A stretch of DNA of 64,000 bases from Lutraria lutraria. Taxonomy: Eukaryota; Mollusca; Bivalvia; Venerida; Mactridae. Made by a program: the position numbers and the translations under genes. This document shows, in pieces, positions 36,655 through 48,600 of the stretch (position 1 is the first letter of the stretch; the number at the start of each line of letters is the position of its first letter). The DNA is taken from NCBI GenBank assembly GCA_964023205.1, contig OZ026833.1, positions 39,463,137 to 39,527,136 of the forward strand, written 5' to 3'. The notes below the pieces were generated by a model. That model was given only the letters and a program-made list of their open reading frames with translations. It was not told the DNA's origin and ran no database searches.

Positions 36655-37245
36655 AGAGATAGGAGACACGTGACTTTGAAGTCAGCATCGTCGGGTGACA
36701 CGTGACTTCGAATGCTGTGTCGTCAGGAGACACGTGACTTCGTATGCAGTATCCTCAGGAGACACGGGACTTTAAAGGCATTATCCTCAGGTGAGACGTG
36801 ACTTCGAATGCAGTATTCTCTGGAGAAACGTGACTTTCAAGTCAGTAGTCAGAAGACACGTGACTTCGTATGCAGTATTCTCTGGAGAAACGTGACTTTC
36901 AAGTCAGTAGCGTCAGGAGACACGTGACTTCGTTTGCAGTATTCTCTGGAGAAACGTGACTTTCAAGTCAGTAGCGTCAGGAGACACGTGACTTCGTTTG
37001 CAGCATTCTCTGGAGAAACGTGACTTTCAAGTCAGTAGCGTCAGGAGACACGTGACTTCGTTTGCAGTATTCTCTGGAGAAACGTGACTTTCAAGTCAGT
37101 AGCGTCAGGAGACACGTGACTTCGTTTGCAGCATTCTCTGGAGAAACGTGACTTTCAAGTCAGTAGCGTCAGGAGACACGTGACTTCGTATGCAGTATTC
37201 TCTGGAGAAACGTGACTTTCAAGTCAGTAGCGTCAGGAGACACCT
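36655..37245 (+). repeat. 32/64-bp minisatellite with CACGTG boxes
   Basis: The basic ~32-bp unit alternates between 'ggagacacgtgacttcg' and 'ggagaaacgtgactttcaag' types, giving a 64-bp higher-order unit that is nearly identical in the last five copies. I count nine exact CACGTG hexamers, about one per 64 bp in the homogeneous part. The first copies are the most diverged. No spacers, so it is not a CRISPR array. Confidence 0.85.
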
Positions 37246-37989
37246 GACTCCTCAGACAGATGGTCAGAGAGGAGCATTCGCCTCACACGGATTCCTAACT
37301 TAAATAAAAATCTTATTTACACAAAGTATCTAATATAAGCGGAAAGTGTATAATGACTCTAAAATATAATAATGCTGATAGAATGGATGACATGATTATA
37401 ATCTTATATTCACCTCATAAAAACACTACGTTAATTGATATGATTGTTAATACATTAGTGTATTTTAAAACATTACAGATGAATGATGATCGCTGTAATG
37501 TATACCAGTGATTAATTATGCTTTATCATGTTAAGTGTAATTAGCAAAACAACTTGGAGAGTAAAACCAACAAAGGGGACATAGAGGAACAAACACCGGT
37601 CTTATTATCAGAGTGGTCATTCTATCAAGATGAAATACGGAAATAATATAGAAAAACTTACAAATACAAAAGTCGCCCTTGTAGATGGTGGGGGTATTAT
37701 TGAGGTATGTCACTTAAATGATTTTTCTGTATTCATGTTTCATTTTTGACAAACGAGACTTAATTCCATATTATTCATTAACGCCATACATATTTATCTT
37801 AATTATACCATAATTATCGTCATTAATTTTCGTAGATTTAACAATAAAGTGGATAATGTTATTAAATTGATATGTAATTAAATATACTGCCAAACCATTT
37901 ACAATTAAGCCGACGTATATCTTAGATATATCAAATTCAGTTTAGATTATTGAAAGTGAATTACTTTCTTTTTTATCATGATTTGGATA
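37246..37989. other. Spacer, nothing recognised
   Basis: AT-rich. The minus frame 37531-37713 has no protein-like features. Confidence 0.45.
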
Positions 37990-38163
37990 TACAGTTAAAC
38001 CTGTGTTTAGCGACCACCTTCGAATAAAGTCCACACTGTGAGTAATGGTCATTCTTTGATAAACATTTTGATAGAACAAAATAACCTCTGAATAAAGGGC
38101 ACCTGTTAATAAATGCCACATTTGTCTTACCAAAAGGTTGCCTTTATTAACACGTTTGACTGT
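37990..38163. mobile_element. Short Tigger-like MITE
   Basis: Left 'TACAGTTAAACCTGTGTTTA' and right 'TTAACACGTTTGACTGT' are inverted; the interior has 'aataaatgccac'. Same family as 41849-42030. Confidence 0.6.
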
Positions 38164-38339
38164 GTTCTACAAACGTTTGGTTGTCTGATTTTACACTGTA
38201 TATAGATTACGAATCATTTTGCAGCAACAAAATACCTTATGTTCAAACTAACCGTGGCTTTAAGATGTCAACACCCGAATATACATAGGAGACGCTAACC
38301 CACTTGAATGGTACAACTTCACATTAAAGGTGTAAAGTT

Positions 38340-40140
38340 GACATCGTTGTCGAAATCCAATTGGTCAATATTCCCTGTTTATCAAATGACATATATACTA
38401 GTGGTCAAAATCCAATTGGTCAATATCCCCTGTTTATAAAATGACATACTAGTGGTCAAAATCCAATTGGTCAATATTCCATGTTTATCAAATGTCAACT
38501 TGTGGTCAAAATCTCATCGGTCAATATTCCCTGTTAATGAAATGACATACTAGTAGTCAAAATCCAATTGGTCAATATTCCCTGTTTATCAAATGACATA
38601 CTAGTGGTCAACATCTCATCGGTCAATATCCCCTATTTATGAAATGACATACTAGTGGTGAAAATCCAATTGGTCAATATCCCCTGTTTATGAAATGACA
38701 TACTAGTGGTCAAAATTCAATTGGTCAATATTCCCTGTTTATCAAATGTCGACTAGTGGTCAAAATCTCATCAGTCAATATTCCCTGTTTATCAAATGAC
38801 ATACTAGTGGTGAAAATCCAATTGGTCAATATCCCCTGTTTATGAAATGACATACTAGTGGTCAAAATTCAATTGGTCAATATTCCCTGTTTATCAAATG
38901 ACATACTAGTGGTCAACATCTCATCGGTCAATATACCCTGTTTATCAAATGTCAACTAGAGGTCAAAATCTCATCGGTCAATATTCCCTGTTTATGAAAT
39001 GACATACTAGTGGTGAAAATCCAATTGGTCAATATCCCTGTTTACCAAATGACATACTAGTGGTCAAAATCCAATGGGTCAATATCCCCTGTTCATGAAA
39101 TGACATACTAGTGGTCAAAATTCAATTGGTCAATATCCCCTGTTAATGAAATGACATACTAGTGGTGAAAATCCAATTGGTCAATATACCCTGTTTATCA
39201 AATGTCAACTAGAGGTCAAAATCTCATCGGTCAATATTCCCTGTTTATGAAATGTCATATTAGTGGTCAAAATCCAATTGGTCAATATTCCCTGTTTACC
39301 AAATGACATACTAAAGGTCAAAATTCAATTGGTCAATATCCCCTATTTATGAAATGACATACAAGTGGTCAAAATCTAATTGGTCAATATTCCCTGTTTA
39401 TGAAATGTCATATTAGTGGTCAAAATCCAATTGGTCAATATTCCCTGTTTACCAAATGACATACTAAAGGTCAAAATTCAATTGGTCAATATCCCCTATT
39501 TATGAAATGACATACAAGTGGTCAAAATCTAATTGGTCAATATTCCCTGTTTATCAAGTGACATACTAGTAGTCAAAATTCAATTGGTCAATATCCCCTA
39601 TTTATAAAATGACATACTAGTGGTCAAAATCTAATTGGTCAATATTCCCTGTTTATCAAATGACATACTAGTGGTTAAAATCCAATTGGTCAATATCCCC
39701 TATTTATGAAATGACATACTAGTGGTCAAAATCCAATTGGTCAATATTCCCTGTTTACCAAATGACATACTAAAGGTCAAAATTCAATTGGTCAATATCC
39801 CCTATTTATGAAATGACATACTAGTGGTCAAAATCTAATTGGTCAATATTCCCTGTTTATCAAATGACATACAAGTGGTCAAAATCTAATTGGTCAATAT
39901 TCCCTGTTTATCAAATGACATACTAGTAGTCAAAATTCAATTGGTCAATATCCCCTATTTATGAAATGACATACTAGTGGTCAAAATCCAATTGGTCAAT
40001 ATTCCCTGTTTACCAAATGACATACTAAAGGTCAAAATTCAATTGGTCAATATCCCCTATTTATGAAATGACATACTAGTGGTCAAAATCTAATTGGTCA
40101 ATATTCCCTGTTTATTAAATGACATACTGTGGTCAATATT
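38340..40140 (+). repeat. 51-bp satellite array, about 35 units
   Basis: The unit reads 'tggtcaaaatccaattggtc' + 'aatattccctgtttatcaaa' + 'tgacatactag'. About 1.8 kb of head-to-tail copies. Variants (ctcatcgg for ccaattgg; cccctatttatg for ttccctgtttatc) alternate, and a block around 39240-39540 recurs as a higher-order repeat. Many units hold the palindrome CCAATTGG. No open frame runs through it. Confidence 0.9.
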
Positions 40141-41207
40141 GATGTGGTGAAAATTCACGGGGTTAATAAAAATTAGTCAATATCCTTTGGGTCAATATAC
40201 CCTTGGTTTCAAAAATGACTTAATGCTCAAAACCTTCTCTCCTAAAATAACAAATGACTAGTATCGTCACAAACCCTTCAAGGTGTAGTTATAAACCTTT
40301 AAAGTAAAATCCCGGCGGTTATAAGTCTCTTGTTCTAAAATGACAATTTTTTTGGTTAAAATTTCGCAATACAAATAACTGAAATAACAAGGGATTTATA
40401 ATCCCCTAAATTTGTTATATTATAATCCCCGAAGCTACTCTTAATTAATACATAAATTATATTCGAAGCCTAATGCCCAAAATTATTATATCAAAATTTG
40501 AAATCATTTATTATCTTTATAGATTTCTTGATAAAAATGATTTACCAATCAAAAGCATTCCTTTGAGTTATCTACCCTTTTCATAAGCATTAAGGTAAAA
40601 GGGAGTATGTCATTTTTCAAATTTTAAAGACAAAGGAACATCAATATCAATGAAAACTCGTGGTAAAAAAAGCAAATACACATTATAAATCTAATTTGAT
40701 AAAGAAAAATATAGGTCACCATGCGATATCAAAATAAATAAAAAAAACTCCTTTTACAAGAGCAACAACTTTTACATAAAATTCAAAATGTGTTGTAAAA
40801 TAAATTATAGTATCCGAGGTAACTATCAAAGAAAAAATGACCATTGGGCTATACTATTTTTCTAGTATTGACATTCTTGTATAGCACTGAGCAGTCACAT
40901 CAGACATGTCAAGTATTAGGGTAACAATTCTACTACATTAATTCAGAGTTTCTGACATGCGGATGTTGTTGGTTGGTGGGAATGTAAGGAGACACTGATT
41001 ATGTTGAGACGTGAAATGAGATTGATCTGGAATTAATTAGACCTTTTTAAAACACGCATTTTATGGTTCATAACATTCCGAGCCAGTACAATCCATTGCA
41101 AATACGTTATCAATCATTTGTAACCTGCATAATATATTCAAGATACTGAATACAACGAAAAGTCCGAATTGAAAAGCATACATTAAAAAGAGAAACCTAA
41201 AACGCGG
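40141..41207. other. Spacer, nothing recognised
   Basis: AT-rich sequence after the satellite; no gene or repeat end found. Confidence 0.45.
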
Positions 41208-41476
41208 AAGCCGCGGCCTTGCTCCAGTGGTATGTGGGCTGGACTTGACTGGTCACCCGGAGGTGATCAGGATTCGAATCTCTGTCGCGGCAAGCTATAT
41301 CCTTTTGTGACAGTAATGTCTATTTTCCTCCATATGTGGAGAGGTTGTCGGCTCCTCTCCTTGGGTGAGGGTAGGTTAATAACGTTTAGTATTGTCCTAG
41401 AATACTGGTTATACCAGCCGCTATATATGATAGATATACCATTGAAAACACGGCATTAAACCCACCGAAAAGAAAC
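41208..41476 (+). repeat. Full-length tRNA-derived SINE
   Basis: A-box-like 'TTGCTCCAGTGGTATG', B-box 'GATTCGAATCTCTGTC', body 'ctccatatgtggagaggttg' and end 'cggcattaaacccaccg' plus an A-rich tail. It is the best-preserved member of the family found beside genes A, B and C. The frame 41232-41459 is repeat sequence. Confidence 0.7.
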
Positions 41477-41848
41477 ACGGATATAAATACAATGTACAAT
41501 GCACAGGGATGCTCAATCTGTTAAAATATGAAACACACAAAGGGAGTTTCACAAATAGAAAATTTGTCTATGTAATAAATTAGAAACGCTAACGACGAAA
41601 CATTGTAAAATGTCTACATTTTTATCACAACTATCGTCATGAATAATGTAATAAAGTTAACAAAAGAAATGAAATGATAGATCGAGATGAAGAGAAAAAA
41701 TACTTCGAGGTATACTGTATAAGATGCGTATAAACAAATGTGATTTTACATCATCATTCTAACGCAGGTGTTCGTATTTTATATAAGTTTGAAATAAATA
41801 AATGATACATGATCACATGACTTAAAATAAAACATGTTATTTTCTAAG
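41477..41848. other. Spacer, nothing recognised
   Basis: AT-rich; nothing identified. Confidence 0.45.
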
Positions 41849-42030
41849 TTTAGAAAACCTGTATTAGCTGCCACTTATGAATAAAGGCCATCTTATGAAT
41901 ATAGGGTAATCTTTCAAAAACTGTCATTAATTACTAAGAACAAACTGACCTCCAAGTAAAGGTCATCTGTCAATAAATGCCACATTATATACTTCAAGAG
42001 CGATGCCTTTGTTCACAGGTTTAACTGTAT
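41849..42030. mobile_element. Short Tigger-like MITE
   Basis: Left 'GAAAACCTGTATTAGCTGCC' and right 'TTCACAGGTTTAACTGTA' with 'aataaatgccacatta' inside, as in 37990-38163. Confidence 0.5.
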
Positions 42031-42122
42031 CTATGAAATGTAATCATTCATGAATCCTTTGGAGTGGAAATATTATAGTATGAAGTTCGTTTGTAATGCA
42101 TTAATAATTAAATCGTTTTTTA

Positions 42123-42990
42123 TAGGGCTGTCCCGATATGGCTGCATACCGGTACGTACCGGTACAGTGCTGAACGATATGCGTATTGTATCGGAAGGCC
42201 CCGTATCGGCCGTATCGCGTTTTTTTTATATTAAAAACTCTTAAAATGTTGAACAACTGAACTAGATTTGCGAATTGACCCTCATATCATCGTCGACAAT
42301 GCTTACGCAACTAATTTCCGGGATTCCATACTCTATTTATAGACATCAGCATCGTCAGGTAAAGCTAGACAACAAATTCGATTCGAATATTCAGATTTTG
42401 TAGATATTGACTTATAAATTGTATTACGCCACCATGTAATTTTACATTAAAATATCCGTAGTTGTCTATAAGAAATGTCAACGCCATGTCACGACAAGCA
42501 ACATTAGAACACATTATGTCTCGTCATCATAACATCCAGGTTGAAGGTTTCAAAAAGTTCATTATTAATTTAGTATTGTTCACGTATATTAGTTATATAT
42601 CACGTTAATAATTTTGACAATCATAACCATCATTCTTTAAACAATTGTATATGGCTAGGTTCTATTCTTGATATAAGGTCATTTATGGGAAAGAATAAAA
42701 CTTGATAATATTTTTCATAATTATTTAATTTCCATAATATCAACTAACATTATGTGAATCAAATTGATGACTTTAAGTACAAGACAAATTTAGTTTTACA
42801 CCTTTTTAACAGTTAATTATGAGTTTCTAGCACCAATTAAACAAGTGAGCAGAGTTCCCCCAAAACACTAATATTACAACGTTTTTCATGACTTTAAATT
42901 TTTTTATATCGTATCGTTGATATCGCATATCGTTAGTACCGTATCGCAATACGTATCGTATCGGCTGAGATCTGTATCGTTACAGCCATA
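42123..42990. mobile_element. hAT-like MITE with 8-bp target duplication
   Basis: Ends TAGGGCTGTCCCGATA (left) and TATGGCTGTAACGATA (right, complement). GTTTTTTA is duplicated at 42115-42122 and 42991-42998. The subterminal regions on both sides are packed with 'CGTATCG' words (42170-42225 and 42908-42978), likely transposase-binding repeats. The 600-bp interior is AT-rich and carries no transposase. Confidence 0.75.
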
Positions 42991-42998
42991 GTTTTTTA

Positions 42999-44328
42999 TC
43001 TCTCATTTCGATAGATCCTTTTAATCTTAGAACACTCAAATATGACCACTGCCCAATCACTATGTTCTGTGGGCTCGAATTAAGGGTGACACATACTAGA
43101 CTTAAAGTACATCTAAAGAAACTCATACATGCGTTAAAAAATGTTCACGCACAAACATCTCGTGCATACATCATTTACCAATTCAAAGAGGATTTTTTTG
43201 GTAGGGGCGGAATGTAGTGATACAATAAGTTATACATTTCTAAAAAAAACATCTAATAGTAGTAATATCTTTCACTCTGTTGTTCGTTCGTTCGTCCATC
43301 CGTCCATCAGATGATATCCGTTTAATACTTAATCGGCAATCCGGCAATATGTAGCCATATTTACAATACATTGGTAAAACACACACATACACACATTTCC
43401 ATATATTATTTGTTTGTACTTTCAAACAAAATAAGAATCACTAAAGAAGATGAAAATGATTAATACATACGATATATAATCAATCCTTAACCGTTAGTTT
43501 GTACCTCCTGATGAATATTTTCACGTTCATTTGTATTAAAAACGATTACTTTTATATAATTTAATGCGAATTGAATGAGTTTGTAATAAGTGTAATTGTC
43601 TTCTTCACTTAATGACCCCTAACTGCAGCAACACCTTTTTACGATTATCATTTACATCCCAACTTTAATATAAATTCCTTAAATTTCTAAATCTTGGCTT
43701 ATTGCGGAAAACCCGACTTGATTAATGGAGATAGACAAAATAAAAACTCAAAATGATGGAATGGGCGAAAGCAACACTCAACCTTGATAACCATCAATTA
43801 TATGTCTTGTAAAACGGAAGTGGATAATTCATTTCCTTAAATTCTGTGACAAGAAAGCATTGTCCTTAATAATGGAGTGATAGTGATGTTTTATAGCGCT
43901 TTAAACACATTAAGAGGTTTCGTGTGACTGGCGGACAATTATGTTTTTTATGAAAAAAGGGACCAATCCATATCATGAGTATAGTCTTATAAGATGAATG
44001 AATAAAAACATAAAAAAGACATACTTATGTGCCTAATTGTCTTGTATTTAGAATTGATATAAATGAGAGAAATATTCAAATTGTGTAACATCCATCATCG
44101 AAGTATGCTTTATTCACCTGGCCAATACCAAATTTAAAAAAAAACAAATGCGTCACTGTTACTTTTACCAAATGTATCTGGAACGGTTTGACCATTGCCA
44201 GATCTGTTTCCATAGAGCATCACTTCATCACTCCTTAACAATGCCATTCACCAAGACGTTTTCACTATCCCATTAAAGTAATACTTAAGGAATTGACGTT
44301 TATCTAATTCTGAACGATATTCTTAAAA
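42999..44328. other. Spacer with simple repeats
   Basis: A 'gttcgttcgtccatccgtcc' simple repeat at 43278-43308. Bases 44020-44105 are duplicated at 49215-49300 ('gtgcctaattgtcttgta', 'ttagaattgatataaatg', 'aacatccatcat'). No gene seen. Confidence 0.5.
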
Positions 44329-44612
44329 CAGGGTCCGTATTCACAAAGCATCTTAAGTAATTTTTTAACTTAAGTTATATTTTTCCTTAAATTTTGACTT
44401 TTTCCTTAACTCTTTTTTACTAAAATAAAGGAGGAAATCACAATAATATGATTTTATCTTTGTTCTAAAGATGCCAGTTATGAAAATGATAATTCATTTT
44501 CACACTTTTGATGACTGGTTTACAAACTTTTACCATGAAAAAAATACACTTAAGTACAAATGTCGACTTAAGTTAAAGAATATCTTAAAATGCTTTGTGA
44601 ATACGGAACCTG
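44329..44612. mobile_element. MITE with CAGG-TCCGTATTCAC ends
   Basis: Left 'CAGGGTCCGTATTCACAAAG' and right (complement) 'CAGGTTCCGTATTCACAAAG' are near-perfect inverted repeats. Interior is rich in 'cttaag'. I recall this family from bivalve genomes. Confidence 0.7.
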
Positions 44613-45450
44613 AACATAAATGTAGCCATGACACTTTTAGTAAAGAATAGTCTTCGTCAACACGCTTTTATGACGAGTTGAATATTTTTTACCTTTGAAT
44701 ACATTAAATTAATGTTGCTTGAAGGTACACATCAATAACAAACACTTGTTTAAACAGACATAAATTATGAATTTTTCGAATGAGTCCAAAGTGTGAAAAA
44801 GTTCAATAATACTAAAGACACTATGCGCGTGAAGATGTGCAATGGAAATAAGCGTACTACATGTCGTCAATCATACACGTGATGAATACAACTTTAATGT
44901 AAGGTATGTCTCAGAAAATAATGTTACAATAAAAAAATAGAAACAAAAATATTATTTAAGATTTAATTGTGTTTAATGTGTCTTGTGGAGCTCCTGAGGT
45001 CAAAAATTCAAACGCCGAGTATCGTGTATAGTCATAGTCGGCGGCAATCTCTTTTATTACATTATGTTCGGCACATACATGTGCTATTTTTCTGTCACTT
45101 ACCATTAGTTAGATAACTGTTTTTTTTTAGACTTTTAGATTAAGCTTTGAACGATGAAATGGCAACCAAACAAGTGATTCTGTATTACCGAACCTATTGT
45201 AATATGTAACCACACATCCCGTAAACAAAAATATCCTACACTCAAACATAGAGTTAATATTTGAAATGGAAGACAAATAGCTCATCACACTTTATCTACT
45301 ATCATATTTGTTATGGACAAAACGTATGCCCAGTCTGAATCTCACATCTGTGATCTCTTGGTGGACCATCCAGCCGCTCCCAGACTGAGGCCAACAGTGA
45401 ACTTCAGGAATAAATTGGATTTTTTTTCATTTTCAATGACTGTATATTTA
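44613..45450. other. Spacer, nothing recognised
   Basis: AT-rich; a GC-richer patch at 45330-45410 ('ggtggaccatccagccgctcc') has no extended open frame. Confidence 0.45.
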
Positions 45451-45606
45451 TACAGTAAAACTTTCGAAAACCGGAATTCTCTGAAAAATTAACGAGTTGT
45501 TCATGTTTTTTTTTTATTCATCCGAAAGTTGTCTGCAAACCGGAATTTTAGAAAACCCGACTTTAGCCGAGTTGGAAAGGGATCAGGTTTCCATGGCTTT
45601 ACTGTA
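45451..45606. mobile_element. Short MITE with TACAGTAAA ends
   Basis: TACAGTAAAACTTTCGAAAA at the left and, as complement, TACAGTAAAGCCATGGAAAC at the right, with terminal TA dinucleotides. 'aaaccggaattt' occurs twice inside. Confidence 0.55.
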
Positions 45607-48600
45607 TTACACTCATTGCAAAATACAGTAAACATACTGATATTTCATAACAACACTTTCATTCTATGTCGGCTTTTCTTTTATATAGAGAGGATCCTTA
45701 AAGAGTATACAAACACTAAGTCAAGTAACGAGGTTAAAAAATCTTATGCGAAAGATTTTTATCGAACTTAAAAGATTTAAAGCTTGAATTTTAGAAATCG
45801 TATTTATATATTGTTGTAAAAGTGTCAAAGAGCTAGAGAAATCTTATTTGATTTTTATGATTTTTTTTCAGAGTGATTGAGTTTTCGTTAAACTAGACGG
45901 TGACGACAGTTCTAGATAATGCTGTAATGGCCTAATGGTCATAGTTTACTTAATGAGTTGGTTGATTAGAGAGAGTCATAAGTTATTCTTAAAAAGGATT
46001 TAAACTAACCACGCAATCCGTCAACTTTGAAAATGTCGATTTAAATGTTAATTGAGTGGGGACATTTATTTTATAGATATCTTTTGTTTAAACACAAACC
46101 GACGAGCGGGTTTTTTTTGCTATAATAAGATGTAGTTTTATGTGGTAGAAAGCAGAACTAATCCATTTTAGACGTTATTGGCACGTTCCGTGTTATAATC
46201 ATCTTAAATTCATCACATTTTTTATAAATGACAAAGATGTTATGTTAATTACTGCTGAAGTGCAACATGTATGTTTATGCATGTGTGGGTTTTCAAATCT
46301 CATTAATGGATTATTGCATAGGAAGGTGCGGGAGGAATGAAAATTGAACAATAGATGTTATAGGAATACAAAGTAAATTTTATAGGAATCAATACCGGAA
46401 TCTCGAATGAAAAAAGAAGTATTGTTTTATGTAAGTGAATATATTACCAATTAAAAACGCATAATTTCAATCAGGGAAATATACTGACTGCTTTTATCCA
46501 ATGTATTTTTCATACTACTTTAAAGTGCTTAACATAGATCTTTAAATAATTTCTGCTTGTTTTATCATGGTAATAAAGATAAATATTTTCTTCATAAATC
46601 AACTGTGATGATTTCATTTAATACCATTACGATCGACTGTCGACTTTAAATCAAGTGTGTTTATTAATAATTAAAGAATCATTATCTTTGAAACATTACT
46701 GAAAGCGACATCTTACACGGAATTCATTTGGGACGTTACGAATTTTTGACGGCATACGTAGAAACAGGTTAGATTCTTTTAAAACAATTGAAAATCGATA
46801 CCGTGATCATAACAGCGACGTGATATTTAAAAATGATTAGGAATAGCGATATAATTTCGATAAGCTTTTAACAGTAAGCTTAATAAATATAGATAAATCA
46901 GTTCAATTGGACAAACCACTTTAGCCTTTTTGCATGCTCATCTTGACTGTTCGATTTATTCATGTGAGTGGTTTTATTTCTTTCGTTTCTTTTGGACCAG
47001 GGGCTAATCGATGGTCTTCTGAACGAAAAGTAGTTGGTTCTTTACTCGGCTTCGCCTTCCGTATTATGTAACCAGCTACCCAGCTACCCAGCCAAGTACT
47101 GTGTCAGGAAAATTACAGGAAACAGGCCGAGGCGTAAATCGATACTTTACGCCGGGCACGATAAAGAACCAGGAGAAAACGTTCGAAAACAAGTATGGAT
47201 ATAAATGTCTGGTTGTCTTTATTTTATTTTCCCTCTCTCTGGGGAGGCTCTGAAATTACCATAGTTTTCGAATGAACCTTTAAACAACAAATAAACAAAA
47301 AAGTTATTTTGGACTCATCTGATCTGTTTAGTCTGATATAGACCGTTCGAAATTGATACCTCTTAGTGGAAATTATGAAGTTTTTTTTATTTGTTTTGAA
47401 CAACATTAGGTAAATTTGATCCATAAGATTACATAGTATATGTATAATACATAAGCAATGGTAACACATATATACGTACACAATTACATACATAATTTCA
47501 TAATTACATTATGTATGGTCCCAAAATTTTGGTCATTTACAATGTGTAAAAGTGTAAGGGCTTTGGGGTTCGCAGGTTTTGGGTCTGTGGATATTTGTTG
47601 GAAGTTGTGGTTGTTTCTATGAAATTCTTAACTTGTCTTTATTACATTTGTATGTATATTACACATGTTGTACATAACTATATGCTTTACTATCAATAAT
47701 ACGCCATTTTAGTGTTTATACCATACAGCTCCTATATAAATCTATTGTAAATCAGTTTATCGATAAACGTTATCGTAGTGATCGATAAGACGTTTTCAAG
47801 GGAGACAATTTTGCCGATAAGACCGGCAAAGTTACAGAAATGTTCCGCATGTAATATTTATGAAAACCCAACCAACCAAAACATTTCTCAGTTAGGTCCA
47901 ATGTCTAATAAAGTTTATAAACACACACATACGGATATAATTATAATAAATTCTTGTTTAATTCAAAATCATGCTTGTTCTTATTTCGAATCGAAGGAAA
48001 TCAACTCAATTGGCGAAAAAATGTCAAATTATTTTGAGAATTAGAAAGAAACAAAGCGCTGCTAAGAAGCCAAAATAGACATGTTTTTATTTTTTGTATT
48101 ATCAGCAGTTCTATAGCAATGCCTGTCGGTTAGTCTCCGACATTGGGTTTCGAATATTTGACCCACCGAACCTGTTATGAATGAAATAACCCTGTGTTAC
48201 ATTGAATGAATGGTGGAAAGCAAATCATGTATTTGATATTTCCAACATCTTATACGCAGTGAGAGATGGCAGGCATATAACGAAATGTGTAGGAGGAAAG
48301 AAATGATCTTGTAATTTCAAAAGACATAAACTATAGATGTGCTGTCAAAGGCAGTATCAATTTTATATTAACATAACATTTATTGAAACATTTTAACGCG
48401 ATAAATACGCATTGATCCTTCAAAACGGACGACATATTCGCACAAGAAAAAAATCCAGACCAAGCAAGTCATGTTATTAAAGATGACATAATAAGAGACA
48501 TGGCGACGGGCGTGCGGAATGACTAATTTTTAAAATCTATACAAAATCATTTTTTCAGCCAACAAATTTCAACATTCTTATTAATTTTCTTTTCTCACCA

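Noticed and set aside
36655..40140. CRISPR array
   Set aside because: Units are contiguous head-to-tail without unique spacers, in animal DNA; these are satellites.
41232..41459. 75-codon open frame
   Set aside because: Lies entirely within a SINE.
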